NCBI GenBank assembly: GCA_008921705.1
Contig: VFFE01006056.1
Span: forward strand, 466,404-530,403
Origin: Burhinus oedicnemus
Lineage: Eukaryota; Chordata; Aves; Charadriiformes; Burhinidae
Length of the DNA: 64,000 nt
Reading direction: 5' to 3'
Each line of letters starts with the position of its first letter. Position 1 is the first letter of the stretch. Shown in pieces: positions 45,542 through 58,800 of this stretch. The position numbers were made by a program, and so were the translations under genes. Below the pieces are notes generated by a model. The model saw only the letters and a list, made by a program, of their open reading frames with translations. It did not search any database and was not told where the DNA came from.

Positions 45542-47869
45542 GCATTGCTTAAATTATTGTAAATCCTCATTTGGTAATCTGCTGTGGTACAGGTACATAC
45601 TTTTCTGTAAGTAAACCCAAATATATTAGAATTTTTGCCTTCTGAAATCTGTTGCTATAGGTGATATCTGTTTTTTTAATGGAAGTAAAATTAGACCATT
45701 GTCCCCAGTAATGAATAGGAGACACTGGGGAAAGTGCCGCCATGATTGCTCCCATGTTCAGTCAGGTTGTGTAAATATTTCATAGGAAAAGAGTTGCCTA
45801 GAAGGCTGTAGAAGAAACATCCTATGAATCATAAGCTCTTAAGGATATGGCATGAGAAGAACAAAAGGAGATGAGTAGAATCTGAAGGGGCAAAACAAGG
45901 TGAGAGATTTACGTCAGCACTACAAGTTGAACTACAAGTAAATGCAAAAGGACTAAAGTGAATGCTCACATCAGTTCAAGGTGAGAAAATATGAACCGAG
46001 GCGGAAAATGAGGCAATATTCAACATGTTTTGGGGCCATATGTTTATTGATGGACTGAGCGCAGGGTCTTCTTTTCTTACAATTATGACCTGCAAGATCA
46101 TGTTTCGTGTCCCCTCTTCCGAAATAGTAATGTGCTGATACTGAGCTCCTCATAGCACAGACTTTTTAATGTATTGTCTCTCAGTAATAACCATTACTCT
46201 TCCTCTTTGTTTTCAGTATACACTCTTAGACTTCGAGTCATGTTAACGTATGTGGGCTTTGACTTCTTTTACCTTCAGTAGAAGAGTCTTGTTCAACCAA
46301 GATCAGACAAATGCTGTTTAAGGAAGAGCAGAGAAAACACAGGGGAGAAAGAAGAAACACCTCTGTGTTAACAGGATATTTTGAATGGGATCTGGGGAAG
46401 CTGCTGACATAGGAATGCAGGTTGTGGTCTCAGTACAGAGGACAAAATGACTGTGTAGTAGTGAGGTTTCTGATGTCTGTTGTTTCACTTGAATCAGTCA
46501 TAAGTTGATTCACTGTGTCTAGGGAAAAAGCAGAAATAGTGAGGTAAAGGTCTATCAACAGCCTGAAATGTGACACTCAGTTGAGAAAAATATATCTGGT
46601 TTTGGAACGACTCCTCTAATTGTCTTTTGGCTAATAATGGAAAAAAAACACTTTCCCTTTTCCTTCCTTTATAAAAGAGTAAGTATATATAGACTTTCTA
46701 TTAAAATTCATTAACTGTGGTATCGCCTTTCCTTTTATCTTCTCAGCCAGGTTAATAAGATTTCGGTGCGTATTGCAGACCAATAACACTCTTGTCTGGT
46801 CAAAACCACATTTTACATCTTCTGGGAGGAAGCAATCCTTATGTAAATATGCTGGTTGCACTGTTCCATCATTGGGAGTTTGCTGGAGTGCTGAAGAAAC
46901 AAGGTTCCTAGCTGATTGTTTAGAAGTAATTAATGCTTCCAGAATTGTCATGCATACACTAGTGTAAGAATACTAATATACTGTAACTGCAATGCTCTCA
47001 ATTCAGATTCAGTGGCAAAACTATACTGTAAATTAGTGTAAAATATCCTTCTCTCTAAAGAAAAATCATTTATGTTGGTAAAAGAGTTGCTATATGTAAC
47101 TACATGCTAGGTACTTCTACTGCCACAGTATTGGCCAGGTGACACATCTTTTCACAGCCTGGCTCCCAAAGAAATGGCAGTTTTAGGTCATAGTAGATGT
47201 AGTCATTACAGTTCATTGAAAAAATACCTAACAAAAAACTTCCTGGAGCTCAGCTCCTTTCCATTGAATCTCTCTATCCAAGTGTGGGGTAGCAGCACTT
47301 GGAAAGTCTTCTGTGCAAAGGGAGGCAGTAAAGGGGAGCCAAGAAGTGGTGAGAGCTTCCAGAAATGACTCCTGTTTCAGCTTGAAACTGTCATGCTAGG
47401 AGGATCTTTTAGGACCTTAAGCAGCCATTAAGGCAGAAAATGCCAACTTGTAACTCCTTCACACAGGACTTGTGAAACAGTTTGATGGAGCTCATAAACA
47501 TCTGCTGGACATGTGGACTGTAATGAGCAGCTCCAGCCACGGGCATTAAAAGTCATGTTCTCATGTGTAATGATTGTCCTGCCAACCTTGTGTGGCCCAC
47601 AATAAGGAAAGAGGCTATGTCCAAGTGAAGGACTGGTGCCCCTCACCTTGCTCCATATTTGCATGCATTGGTACAGCTTGGAAAAGGTTGTAACTCAATT
47701 AATGTAATCAGTATGACTTGCTTCAGTGTGCCTATTTAGATAGACAAAACCTGAGCTACAGAGTAGGAATTACTGCCACTAAGGAGAAAAAGATCTTATA
47801 TGAAGGTTGGATATTCTTAGAAGTTGGGTCTGAAGAAATGACCTTGACTTGTGCTCCTAACACAAACTT
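45542..47869. other. Non-coding stretch
   Basis: No supported gene or recognised repeat. The 106-codon minus frame at 46631-46951 has a protein-like middle part but no identifiable family or splice context. Confidence 0.55.
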
Positions 47870-47871
47870 TT

Positions 47872-48050
47872 TGGATCACCTTGGGTAATGAAACTCTTTA
47901 TGTCTCTACTCCCATCTGCTAATGGGAATAAACTTTACCTTATCCTCCTGCTGTCTTATCTATTCAGATGATAAGCTCTGGCAACAAGACTGTCACTTCA
48001 AATACTAAGTGTGTTCAGAGCCCAGTTTGTAGGTGGAGCCTCTAAGCCTT
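47872..48050 (+). repeat. Ancient amniote SINE with LINE-type tail
   Basis: GATCACCTTGGGTAATGAAA, CTACTCCCATCTGCTAATGG, GAATAAACTTTACCTTATCC, then CAGATGATAAGCTCTGGCAA, ACAAGACTGTCACTTC and TGTTCAGAGCCCAGTTTG. This order matches the old amniote SINE tail pattern ('gaccttgggcaagtcactta...ccatctgtaaaatgggg...gattgtaagctctttgggg...tgtacagtgcctagca'). The tRNA head is missing or unrecognisable. Confidence 0.65.
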
Positions 48051-48054
48051 GGGG

Positions 48055-48130
48055 GCCTCAGTCGTAAGGGGATTTAAGTGCCTGTTGCCCACTGATTTCA
48101 ATGGGAAGTACGTTTGTGGGTCTTTGTCCT
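48055..48130. repeat. Old interspersed repeat relic
   Basis: GGATTTAAGTGCCTGTTGCC then CACTGATTTCAATGGGAAGT resembles an abundant amniote repeat with a palindromic 'cccattgacttcaatgggagt' core. Class not certain. Confidence 0.45.
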
Positions 48131-51100
48131 AGATAATATAAATACACAGTAAGCATCAGAAAAAAACTTGCAAGACTATTTAAAGGATTATGTTGGAAAG
48201 GAAAAAGGGATGGCAGAAAGAGAGACAGCAAAAAGCCCTGAAAGAATAAAGAATTTAAAGTAACAATGTGTAAGTTTTTAAGATTTATACATTAAAGATC
48301 AAAGAGACCATGCAGTAACTTACAAAGCAGGTGATGCTTAAACTGCACTAAAGGTTAAGAAGCTAGTAGAATTGTTTCATTTATTTCTTTGCTTCTTTCT
48401 TTTGTGATGAAGAGCGCTAAGATCTGTTATTCTGGGATGACACGATGATTCAGGCCATGGAATATAAGTGGAGCATTGGTTTGAGGAGGCTTTCTCCTGC
48501 TGCTGTGCTAGTTTTGGGACAAAACCTAAGCCCAGACCTTAAACATGTGCAGTGATTAAGATCTTGCTAACAAATGGATTGATTATGTAGAAAATCTCAG
48601 GCTTCAAGTTTGAGCATAATACTGAAAAGGATGGTGCGGAAGACAATAGAGAACGTGGAATTTCTCTTTTAAAGGTTTCTGTCATTTATGTGACTGAACC
48701 AGCAATAGGAAAATGCACTCTGATAAAGCAAAATTCTTCATAGCCAGAAAGGATCAGACTGAACTTACTCTGTATACTATTCAGTGTTCTCTGGCATCAC
48801 TATTGCTCTGAACGGGGAAGTAGGGGAGGCCAAACACGAGGGAAATACATTGCCAAACTACTGCTCTCCTGTCTCACTGAGCTGAGGAGGAGCGATTCAA
48901 ATCTACGACAGTACCTGTCTCTCATGCCTTGCTTCCACCCTTGTCCTCACTAGCCTCTAGGTGAGTATTGTGGAGAAGGAAATGGCGGGACTGAGCCTGA
49001 GTGCATGGCCCTCATGTCCCCCACTCCTACAGCCCTCTGCACAGCTCAGCGCTGCAGCTGAAACCCAGTTCATGTCCAGAATGAAGGAAGGGAGCTGTTC
49101 CGCTCCCGTGAGTATAGACTCCAATGAGTATAGACTAATCTGTGAAGCCTTTTGAATGTGAAGACAACCATGTTATTGCATGTGGGTTTTGGTCCCTAGT
49201 GCTCTGGGGAGGACAGGGAGACTCGTGAAGTCAGCTGCTGCAGGGCTTTGTGTATGATACATTGACATAAAGTTTGAACCAGGAATCTTGGGAGACATGT
49301 ACAGTTATTTTGCTGTCAGCCAAGATTCTGCAAATTGATTTCTGGCCCTGTTTGTTTGATTCTCTCTAGCTGGATATTAGCTGTTTTTACTTACTGCCAC
49401 TGATCTCACCTTTTGGTTAAAGGGTAGGAATTTAAGGATGTCCTGATGATGAGAAGACATAAATTTAGCTTCAAACACTCTCATGAGGAACTAGGAATAT
49501 AAATCTCATTGTCTTCCATGAGAATTTATATTTCTGTTTGAATCCTAAAAGCCCCTTCTCCTCTCACCACTGCAAGGCTAGATCTAAATTTTTGTTTGAA
49601 GAAAGCTGCCTAACCAGGTCTTCAAAACCTGTGTAAAACCACACAAAGAAAAAAGCTGTTGTGCTATAGTAGTACTGGAAACAAAAGCAGTTCTCTCATT
49701 TCATTTAACACTGTGGGTCGGCAAAGAGGGAATTAAAGGTATTCTGATTGCTATTTGATTTTGTATCTCCCAAGAAATTTAATTAAATTAATGTTTTATT
49801 AAATAATATTGAATAAAAACCCCAAAGGATTGTTTGGCTTGTTAAGCCATTCAGGTCTGGAAGTCCTATTGAATCACCTCTGCAGTCAAACTGAAGTGTT
49901 GTAGAAGCAGACCCTACACAGACAGCAAGCAAAGCAGTTCTCCATTTTCTCAGGTGACAATTCAGCATTGAAAAATAGCATTATGTTAAAAACAAAAAAA
50001 GTAATAAATTTGCCACTGTAATCTTGTCAGTATCTACTTCCTGTTCTGTGATTGTGGTAGATATCTATTTAGGTCTCTTTCTGAACTATTGGGAAATTAT
50101 CACTGTGCTGTACTGGTGTAGTTCAATGAAGCTGCAACTGAAGTACATAGGGTCTCTTGCTTAATTACTTTCATATAACACATTATGGCTATAGAAAGCT
50201 GACACTGGTGAATAACATTAGCATAAGGGAGCAATCTTTATTTCAATATGTATAGTAGAAAATGTCACATTTGTAGATAAAGAATGAATATTCCTGTCTA
50301 TGCAGGCAGAACTGATTTTCTTCCTCCACATAAATATCGTAGTTACTTGGGAAACTGTCTTTTATTGATGTATCCGAAAATAGCCTCCCTAAACCTTTCA
50401 GTCAGAATGGTCTGATGTCAGATCTACAAAAATTATGGTGCCTAAATTATAAGCTTGATTTACTTTTTGGATGTATGAATTCAAATACGTTCTTTGCAAA
50501 TCCTAGCAATTTTGGCGTAATCAGAAGAGATTACATGCAATTTCATTGTCACTGAAACTAACATCCGCAAGCCTGTGAAGCACCGACAAGACAGCATTCT
50601 GTTCTGTAGGAATAGTAGCCCACTCTGAAATAGATGTAAGATTTCTGTGATACGTTGGCCTGTCCAGTGGTGCCTCAGGTAACATCAGTTTTATGCGTGC
50701 AACTGGGATTCAAAATCTTCCTCACTCCATTTCTTACCATTTCTGATTTTCCTCCATTAACTTTCTGGTTATGCTTTCATCCTTGCTGGGAATCCAGTCA
50801 AGGAATCAGTTCAGATCCCATTCTTCTGGGACTTTCTACGGAAGAATAACTTCAGTAGTGATGACATATGATTAAATATTAAAAATATTTTATTTTAATG
50901 ATGCGCTTTTATAAACTTGCTTTGCAGTTACTGCATTTTGCGGAAATTCTTAGTCTTTTTTCTATCTCAGTGTAACAGACTCCAAAGTGCCAAAGGAGGA
51001 TGACAACAGCTTTTTTACCCCTTAATGTTTTTGTGACCTATAAAATGCAGTTTGAGGTCTTCTGATTTGCTTTGGCATTCTGCATTATTTTCTTGCACAC

Positions 51101-52084
51101 AAATCTTTAAAAGGTGATTCTGCACCTTTTTTGTGTGTGCTTGTGTGTAATGGTATGTGCAAAAATGGCTGAAAGTGATGCTAGGAATAGGTATTACAAG
51201 GGCATGGTGCCGGAGGTTTTTTTTCCACTTGGGTAGAAGCTCTTATTTGGTGAGACAAATGTAAGGATGGGAGGGTCTGGTTTTCTGTGGTAATAGGACT
51301 GAAATATGATTTCTCAATGCAAATGAGCTACTAGTTCAAGAATGCAAGAATTACCTGCAGCTCAGACTTCCCAGTCTCCAGAAATCTTCCAAGACCAATC
51401 TGGTAGAGCAGGTGCTTCTTTTAATGACTTTAAAGCAAGTGATATTGGATTCCTTTAGAGTAGTCAGCCCTGGGTCTGGGATTCTGCTTCACTGGATCCT
51501 CCCACATGGTGAATGCCGTATCAATACCAGTGCAGTGCTTTGCTGCCTATTCAGATGCAAAGTGTGACTTTCAGCACTGTTTAATCCCCACAAACAAAAA
51601 AGGAACTTTTCCAGATCTGTCCTTACAAGTATATGCTTGTATGAACTATTGCAATGGTTATAGTTGTCTGGGAAGACTGACATTGCTGTCTTTGGAAATC
51701 TAAATGAACCCATTTTCTAAAAGTTTCATACTGACATTGAATACGCGTATACTTTGCAAGACTTCTTGGTGCAAATTCCCCAGTGTATGCCACATAGACT
51801 CAAATCCACTTGAAAAGTTGATGGTGCTTACTGAGGAAATTGTTGTCTGCGATAATTTTAAGTTCCTTACTTTCCTTTAAAATGTTCAAAAGATACTATC
51901 AGCTGAACTCTAATAGGTTTATCTTTATTAAATTCTGTAAGAATATGTAAAAAGAGGAGTCAGTCAGACTATTTCCAATGAGTCTCTAGTTCACAATTAA
52001 ACCTATAATCATGCAATTTGAGCTTCACCCAGCTTCTAAATGCTGTGAGAAATTCCTTTCCCATATTGCAAAACCCGCTGTCAA
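48131..52084. other. Non-coding stretch
   Basis: 4.0 kb AT-rich DNA without supported genes. It holds a juxtaposed acceptor/donor motif at 48960/48961 (plus) and a short GAGTATAGACT doublet near 49110-49141. Confidence 0.55.
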
Positions 52085-52460
52085 GATTGAAGAGGCTGCA
52101 GCGAAGAACTGTGTAAGTGCTTAGGACTGTGAGGATATGAGTTATGAAGACAGATTAAACAGCCCTAGCTACAGGCTGTAGTATATTAGACAGCATAGAT
52201 AAATTGAGGCTAAGAGGGCATCTCACAGTGGGATGAAATATATTGAAGGAATGCTATAGATTGATACCTCTCCATGGTTTAAGACTAGTTGCTTCAAAAT
52301 TGTGAGGTCACATACCATGAAGTTGAGACAAGTAGACACGGAAACTGGTAGACAGGCCACTGAAGTGGAGCATTTGTGTTCAAATTAGGGGAGACTATGT
52401 AGCAAACTGTATGCCAGCAATAAACAGAAATTGTTTCAAGAGGAAATTGGATTAAACAAA
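52085..52460 (+). mobile_element. Ancient CR1 LINE C-terminal fragment
   Basis: Plus-strand blocks resemble the RT C-terminal and 3' part of old CR1. They include TATGAAGACAGATTAAACAG, AAATTGAGGCTAAGAGGGCA, GATGAAATATATTGAAGGAA, TTGTGAGGTCACATACCATG, ATGAAGTTGAGACAAGTAGA and CAAGAGGAAATTGGATTAA. Their order matches the element ('...leu-arg-gly-asp...' through '...thr-arg-gly-his...'). There is no open frame, and substitution is heavy. Confidence 0.6.
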
Positions 52461-53236
52461 GTGAAAAAGAGAAGTAAAAAACATGGTTTCAGGTGAAGAA
52501 GGGTGAAAGGACTGGGATAAAATAACCTAGATATAAACAGAACCTCTCTTCGAGAAAATACATTTTCTTTCCCAATAATTAAGAGAGCTCTCCCTTCCAC
52601 CTTGCGTTGCTGACCTTGTGCAGTTTCTGTTCATGTTTCAATCAATTTCGATGTGCTTTTTACTGTTAAAGCTTAGCGCTCCCCCAAGGTATGTAAAGTC
52701 ACTCAAAAGGATTGTGGGTTAGAAAGGTTTTTGAAGTATTTTTATTTTTAATTTACTACTATGCAGTAGTAGCACGTACACACATCTTAGACCCAAATTA
52801 AACTGTACCCTTTCGTCTGTTTACTAAGGTTAGCTTACATATCTGCAAGTAAAAGACTTCATCTGCCCCATTTGGTGCCTTAGAGAGTTTCAAATTATAG
52901 TTATTTGTAGAAAAAGCTGCTTTTATTACATTACAAGAGTTTTTCTGTATCCCACTAACTTTGTTAAAACAAGCATTGAATCTTAGCCTTCTGCTGTCCT
53001 GATCTCTATGTGGTTTCAAAAAGTTCATCTCATCAGTAGTACTCACGGTGCAGAACTAAAAAGCAGCTGCTTCTTGATAATAAAGTGCAATTTTCTTTCC
53101 TCAGAGGCGTCCAGCCGTAGGAATGGCTTATGCTGCTTGCTCTTACCTTGACCTGCATTAGCAGGGTAAGACATCCTGTGGTGTGATAGGGTGGGAGGTG
53201 GCAGCAGGAGGTGTTCTTTGGTTCTTCCACCCCGAG
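52461..53236. other. Non-coding stretch
   Basis: No supported gene. A good minus-strand donor (TCAAG/GTAAGA) lies at 53131, with a pyrimidine-rich acceptor 29 bp upstream on that strand, directly beside the LTR boundary. The tiny frame is not convincing. Confidence 0.5.
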
Positions 53237-53873
53237 TGTGGTAGGTTATAATGCCTTGGCCAGCAGCTGGAAGCCCACCCAGCTGCTCGCTCACTCACTC
53301 ACTCCCCCTGCTCAACAGGACAGGGGGAGAAAATTAGATGAAAAAACTCATGGGTGGACATAGAGACAGGGAGACTGGTTGCCAGTTACCGTCATGGCCA
53401 AAACAGACTTGACTTGAGGAAATTTAATTTGATTTATTAGCAATTAAAATTGATTTGGGTAGTGAGAAACTAATAAACAAATTAAAATAACACCTGCCCC
53501 CTCCCCACCCACTTCCAGGCTCAGTTTCACTCCTTCGTTCCCAACTCCTCTACTCACCTCCCCTTCCCACTGCGAGCAGTGCAGGGGGCTGGGGAATGGG
53601 GATTGTGGTTAGTCCATAACCTTGGTGTCTGCAGGGCTGTTTCTCTCACTGATTTTCCTCACTTCTCACACTGCTGTGTGGTGTTTTGCCCTGTCTTAAA
53701 TACTTTTTCCCAGAGGTGCCACCAGCTTGGCTGAGGGGCTCATCTGTGCCCTGTGGTGGGTCTGCTGGAGCCAGCTGGAACTGACTGTGTCCAGCATGGG
53801 GCAGCCCTGGCCCCTCTTCACAGAGGCTGGCCCTGCCAGCGCTGGGTACCTGCACCCAGTACCCTGAGGTACA
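53237..53873 (-). mobile_element. Decayed solo LTR of avian ERVK-like type
   Basis: The plus strand begins TGTGGTAGGTTATAATGCC and continues CAGCTGCTCGCTCACTCACT, AACAGGACAGGGGGAGAAAA, GGAAATTTAATTTGATTTAT, CCACTTCCAGGCTCAGTTTC, CTTGGTGTCTGCAGGGCTGT and TCTTAAATACTTTTTCCCAG. It ends with GGGTCTGCTGGAGCCAGCTG and a degenerate terminus. This order is that of an LTR family common in Neoaves, in reverse orientation. The usual copy is longer, with a run of 'ctccagcgtgggtccctcccac'-type subrepeats that is largely missing here, so this copy has a large internal deletion. Termini are approximate (the left end fits ...CA on minus) and no target duplication was found. Confidence 0.7.
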
Positions 53874-54278
53874 TTAGATATATTAGTCTTTCCACTGGAG
53901 GAAGAGAATGGCCCAGCCTCTTGTGATCCAAAGGTTCAACAGCATTTTCGTCTCCTGGATGTGCTACATGGTAATGTACACATGGCTGTGTTCCCACTGC
54001 CTTTGTTTTTGTAGAGGAAGCTTCAAAAGTAGTTTTGACAATTTTAGCTTTTTCTTTTAGGCAGTATATTTTCTGAGACATTTGCTTATTTCCTTTAGGA
54101 TCCAAGCATAGTTGAAGTTTTGATGTAAATTAACCCAAAATGAAATCCTTTTCTCTGTCAAAACATTCTTTTCAGAAGTTAAATAATTCTTAAAGACTTT
54201 AGTTTTGAATACTCATTAAAGAAAACACTGCTACTACTTTTCTCATTTCATTGGAGAGGTGACCCTAGTCAATCTGGC

Positions 54279-54296
54279 TTTTTTTTTTTTTTTTTT
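54279..54296. repeat. Poly-T run (18)
   Basis: Eighteen consecutive T on plus. No retroposed gene or SINE was recognised on the flanks. Confidence 0.95.
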
Positions 54297-55764
54297 AAAT
54301 TAGTTGCTTAAGCACTGCCAGATATCTAATTAAGTTCCCAATTATTATAAATATTCTATCCTCAAATGGCTTCTTATATTAGTAAATAGTTCTCACAAGG
54401 TCATTGGTTCCACCTGGCATATAAAAACTTTTCCCTATTTTTTGAAGCAATGATAGTAGGAAATCGGAGTATTACACAGTGTTATTGCACTTAGATTAAA
54501 AAAAAAATCCATTTAAGTATCTTGAGTAAAACCCTAGTGGTCACACTGCCCACGTGATCATCTGAACAATATGATCGCACTGGAGAATAATCTTGCTGGC
54601 TATTCACCTATGACATATTTTACAGCTGGCCCAAAATCACGGCCAGAAAGGAAACTATATGTTTCCCTCCATTAAGAATACAAACCTCGGAATACAGTAA
54701 AAACAAAGTAGAATTTTTCATATCGAAATTATAAAGCCAAATTTTGCCACCAGTCTTATAATGCAACCTTCTTATCCTATCGTATCCTGTTAAGATGCTG
54801 TACCTGCGTTTTTCCTAGAAAGAAGCATTTAATTTCTTTTCCCTCGGCTAAGCCTCGAGTGCAAAGCACAGCAGCTGCAGTCCAAAGATAGTAGAATTAT
54901 GGGTGTGTGTTTTGCAAATGTGGAAAAAGAAGTTCAGCCAAAGATGTTTCTTTCCATTACTTTAGAACTTGCTACTATAGTAATGGGAACAACCTCCCAG
55001 TTTCTCTGCTATTTTTTTTCCTGGGGTATGTAAACACTGAACCAAATATAGAGGCTCTCTCCACATGTCCAGCATTCTCCTCAGGTACATATCCTCTAAT
55101 ATAAATATCAGTTCCCTTGTTCATCTCTTGGCAGAATATTAACATTAACACTTGCATTTTCACGTGTATTTCCAGCACATTCATCTCAATGGCCAATCAC
55201 AGCTGCAGAATAGCCTTTTCCTCCCACCAGTCTGAACAAAGCAATCTCTGCTCCCGAAACATAATTTTTTTCTGTTTCTACAAGTGTATTCTCTTCTTAG
55301 GTGTATATAGGGTGCAATTTGAGACCAAAAAAAGAATATGTAAGGAACATAGAGATAGAAACAAATCATTAAAGCATTTGAGCAAATATGGAAAATACAG
55401 CTCGGGGTACCTCTTTTGAACTATCCTCATGCTTTTTAACAGGGGGGATTTGAGAGATACTAAAAGTTTGTCAAGGAAAAATACTTCCAAGACAGCTTTC
55501 CAAATTCTTTTTGTGCAACTGTGACAAATGATAGGCTTTTTGCTGTAATACAATATGGAAATTTGCAACTACATTGACATAGTATCTAGAAAGAATTACA
55601 TACCCCTTTATCCATACATGTCCACTATCAGTTCCTCAGATTGGTTGATATTTACAATTTTAAGTGAGGTCTGAATTTTCGAAGAAGGTGTGACTCAAAC
55701 AGATAGGTTATATATGAAGTAGAATTCTCAAATTTTTATTTGTCAAACATGTATATTTAGTATA

Positions 55765-55860
55765 AAAGTCAGGGGCCAAAATTTTCCAGCTTGGCTGCCT
55801 AACAACATGCCCTGCTTTTCAAAACTGCCTAATTTCAGCCCAGCTTTCTATGGTTTCCCC
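55765..55860. repeat. Possible old interspersed repeat relic
   Basis: GGGGCCAAAATTTTCCAGCT then TGGCTGCCTAAC and TTTTCAAAACTGCCTAATTT resemble an old amniote repeat built of 'ttttcaaaa...cctaa' modules. Weak, by pattern only. Confidence 0.35.
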
Positions 55861-58800
55861 TGAGAATGAAGCACTGGGATTGCTCTTCACTGTTGCCTTT
55901 CCACTGCAGTGTTTTTCAAATGGAATATATTTTGGGGGGGGGGGAGCAGAGAAAGAGAGGACTGGTAAATCCAAAGGTGGCATTGCCACCTAAATGTAGA
56001 GACTGAACTTCATTGAGAGCTGGATACCTCTGTGACATTGAAAGGGAGGGAGGGCTGAGCCCCATCAGGGATACTGTTGTGCCAGGAGGGCTGGAGAGTG
56101 CCCCCTCCTCGAGCAACACTAATGTAGGAGAGGATGAGGAGACTCTGTGTGAGTGCTGTGGATCAGATAACCTTTTCCTCCCTATGTGGGATGTGAAGGC
56201 TCCTTCTGTTCTGTAAAACAGCAGCTTTCCCCGTGTCAGATATTTATTTACGCTCAAGTAAATCCTACTCTCTCTGGGCTCTTTACAAGACTGTCAGGAG
56301 AGAAAAGTCACTCCAGACCTCCCCAGTAACTGTGAGTGAGCAAGTCTTGTCTATGGCTTGACTAGCATTTCGAGGTGCTTCATGACCAAGAAAAGAGCTT
56401 TTGATGATGGAGCCCAAGATAGGGGTACGTTTCTTAGCCAAGTACAGTCTGTGGGATGAAATTAAGCCTCTGTGTGAGAACTGACAATTTTACCCCAAAG
56501 TGAGAAACTTAGGCAGAATACATCTGAGCAATGACGAGAGCTGCGACTGATAGATTTGCTCAGCACCTTAAATTATAGGTCTTCTGTACAACAGGCTACA
56601 TGCTGCATGTGTTGTTTCTTCTTCTATGAATTATGCAGTTACATGCATATCAAAGCTCTTCTTGTTTCCTCTTCTGCAATTCAGACTTGTTTTTTTTTTT
56701 TCCAGTCAGGAGCCCAAGTCTCCTTTGAGTCAGAATAACTTGCTTAAATGGAAAAAAGACTCCATTTGTTTTGAATATGAGCATGATTTTGATTGTTCTC
56801 TGGTAAAATACTGCTGTTAAAAAAACCCCAAACCAACACCAAATGAAACACAAACAGCAAAGCACCTACATTATAGTGTCATTTGCAAAGCCTAAACAGC
56901 CCCTGGGTGGAAGGCAGAATTTAGGGTCCTGGGTTATAAATTGCTATAGCTAAGACAATAATACTTCATTCTCTGCTATCACATAGCAGAGACAAATCAG
57001 ATAATTCAGCTAAAATCTTCTTTCTGCAGCTTAAAGTGAGTGAAAAGCAGAGATAAATTGGAATCCCAAAATCATTCTTAGCAGCAATACAAACTATACA
57101 GGAACCTCCTACTAAGACAAATATAATTGCATTTTGATTTCAAGGCTCCTAAATCTGTAATTCCTAGAAAATTTAAACAACAGGTTTCACTTAAAGCTAT
57201 TTTTAGTGTCTACAGGTGTATTTTGGTGATGGCAGCAACTGTTGATACGTCAAAGGTAATTTTTGATGGCGAGATATTGAAGGAGAGCACCAAATTGTAT
57301 ATATTATCACATTTGATGATGAGCAGCTGTAAGCACAAACTAACATAAATTAAATGTGTATCACATTTTTCTGCACCCTGGGGAAGTGCAGAACAAAGTC
57401 ATGCAGTGGTTACACTTCCACCAGCATGCCATTAACAACTCCAGATGGCAGCACTTTAACTGCAAACATTTCCAGGTGTAATGAGAAGGCTAAAAATAAC
57501 TAAACAGCAAGGCATGACCTAGTGACAGTCTAATTTGCGAAAGGAATGAAGAGACAACAGGACTGTTTAGCCGAAGGCATGTGAGAGAAATGGCTTGAGC
57601 CATGAACAAATTCATGTAAAAATAAACTTTTCTTAAGGAAGGACATATGCACAATCTGTCTTTTCTTTCTACATAAATCATAATGAAGATGAAAGGTGTG
57701 TGTTCATTCATGTGCTAGCTTATATGTATAACCTGGTAGGAGGACACTTAGTTCCTCTCAAATAAAATCAGCCTTCTTCATTTAAGACTTGCTGTCAACC
57801 TGATAGGAAAGCAAAGGAATTTGTGTGTGCCTTTCAGCAGACTTGTCTTCCGCTTGGTTGGTTGGTTAGCTTATTTGCTTTTAGGCAAGGTACTGGAATT
57901 TCAATATATGCATTAAGAAGCAAGGATATTTTCCTTATTTGCTTATTGCCCATAAAATATCTTGGGACGTCTTGAATAATTATCATCTATTTAAGACTGA
58001 ATTTTACAGGATAATTTTATTTACTCTGTCACTTAGGTGCTAAGTGTATCTTATGGGCATGTAGTGGATGGATTGCTATTGGTTTTAAATAAAAGTAGCA
58101 GTTTCTGTCAAATACGTTTTGCATCATGTTTAGAAAAGTTACCGAGCCTAGAACAAAGGTGAGGATGCAGAGTGCTACCAATGCAGAATTGAATGACAGA
58201 TGTAAGGCTCTTTCAGTAAGAAATGGTTATCATTTTATAAAGTTCAGGTAAATCAATCAGAAGTAACTGCTTCCCAGTTGTCCTTCACCAGTGGATGTGG
58301 CTGTATGGTGAAGAGCTCCTTCTGAGGAAAAAGTAGTACCTTGAAAACAATCCTATTTTCTCTAATAGTCTGTAAGTTTCCAATCTATTTTAGTACTAAC
58401 ATAAACCCCTACAGACTTAGGTGGACAGAGTTCTTTTTACTGCAGCTGATAAAACTTGGGTGTCTAAATTGTCAGTGGTGACTTTATTAGTGTTTTTCAA
58501 TTTAGAACTGTTCACCGTCTAGAAGGATCATACTCGCACATTATAATGGAAAGAGTCTTGAATGTCTCTGGGAACAAACACGGAGAAAAGTTGTCATTAT
58601 TGCAGGAACACTGAGGGTGGATCAGACAAGTCTGGTCAAACCACAGCCAGCCCCTGAACTATGTGTTGTCAGTTGCCCCCTGTGCTATAGGTGTGCTGCG
58701 GTCCTGTCTCTTGTGAATTGTGCCTTCATCATTTTGCTTACATTGCTTCCTGCTGTTGCTGTCATCCCTTCCTCCAGCACGTGTCCCATAATGAGGATCT

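Noticed and set aside
46631..46951. 106-codon minus frame
   Set aside because: No family recognised and no splice or promoter context, although part of it looks protein-like.
53131..53170. 29-bp minus-strand microexon candidate beside the LTR
   Set aside because: Too short to judge, next to repeat sequence, and no partner exon.
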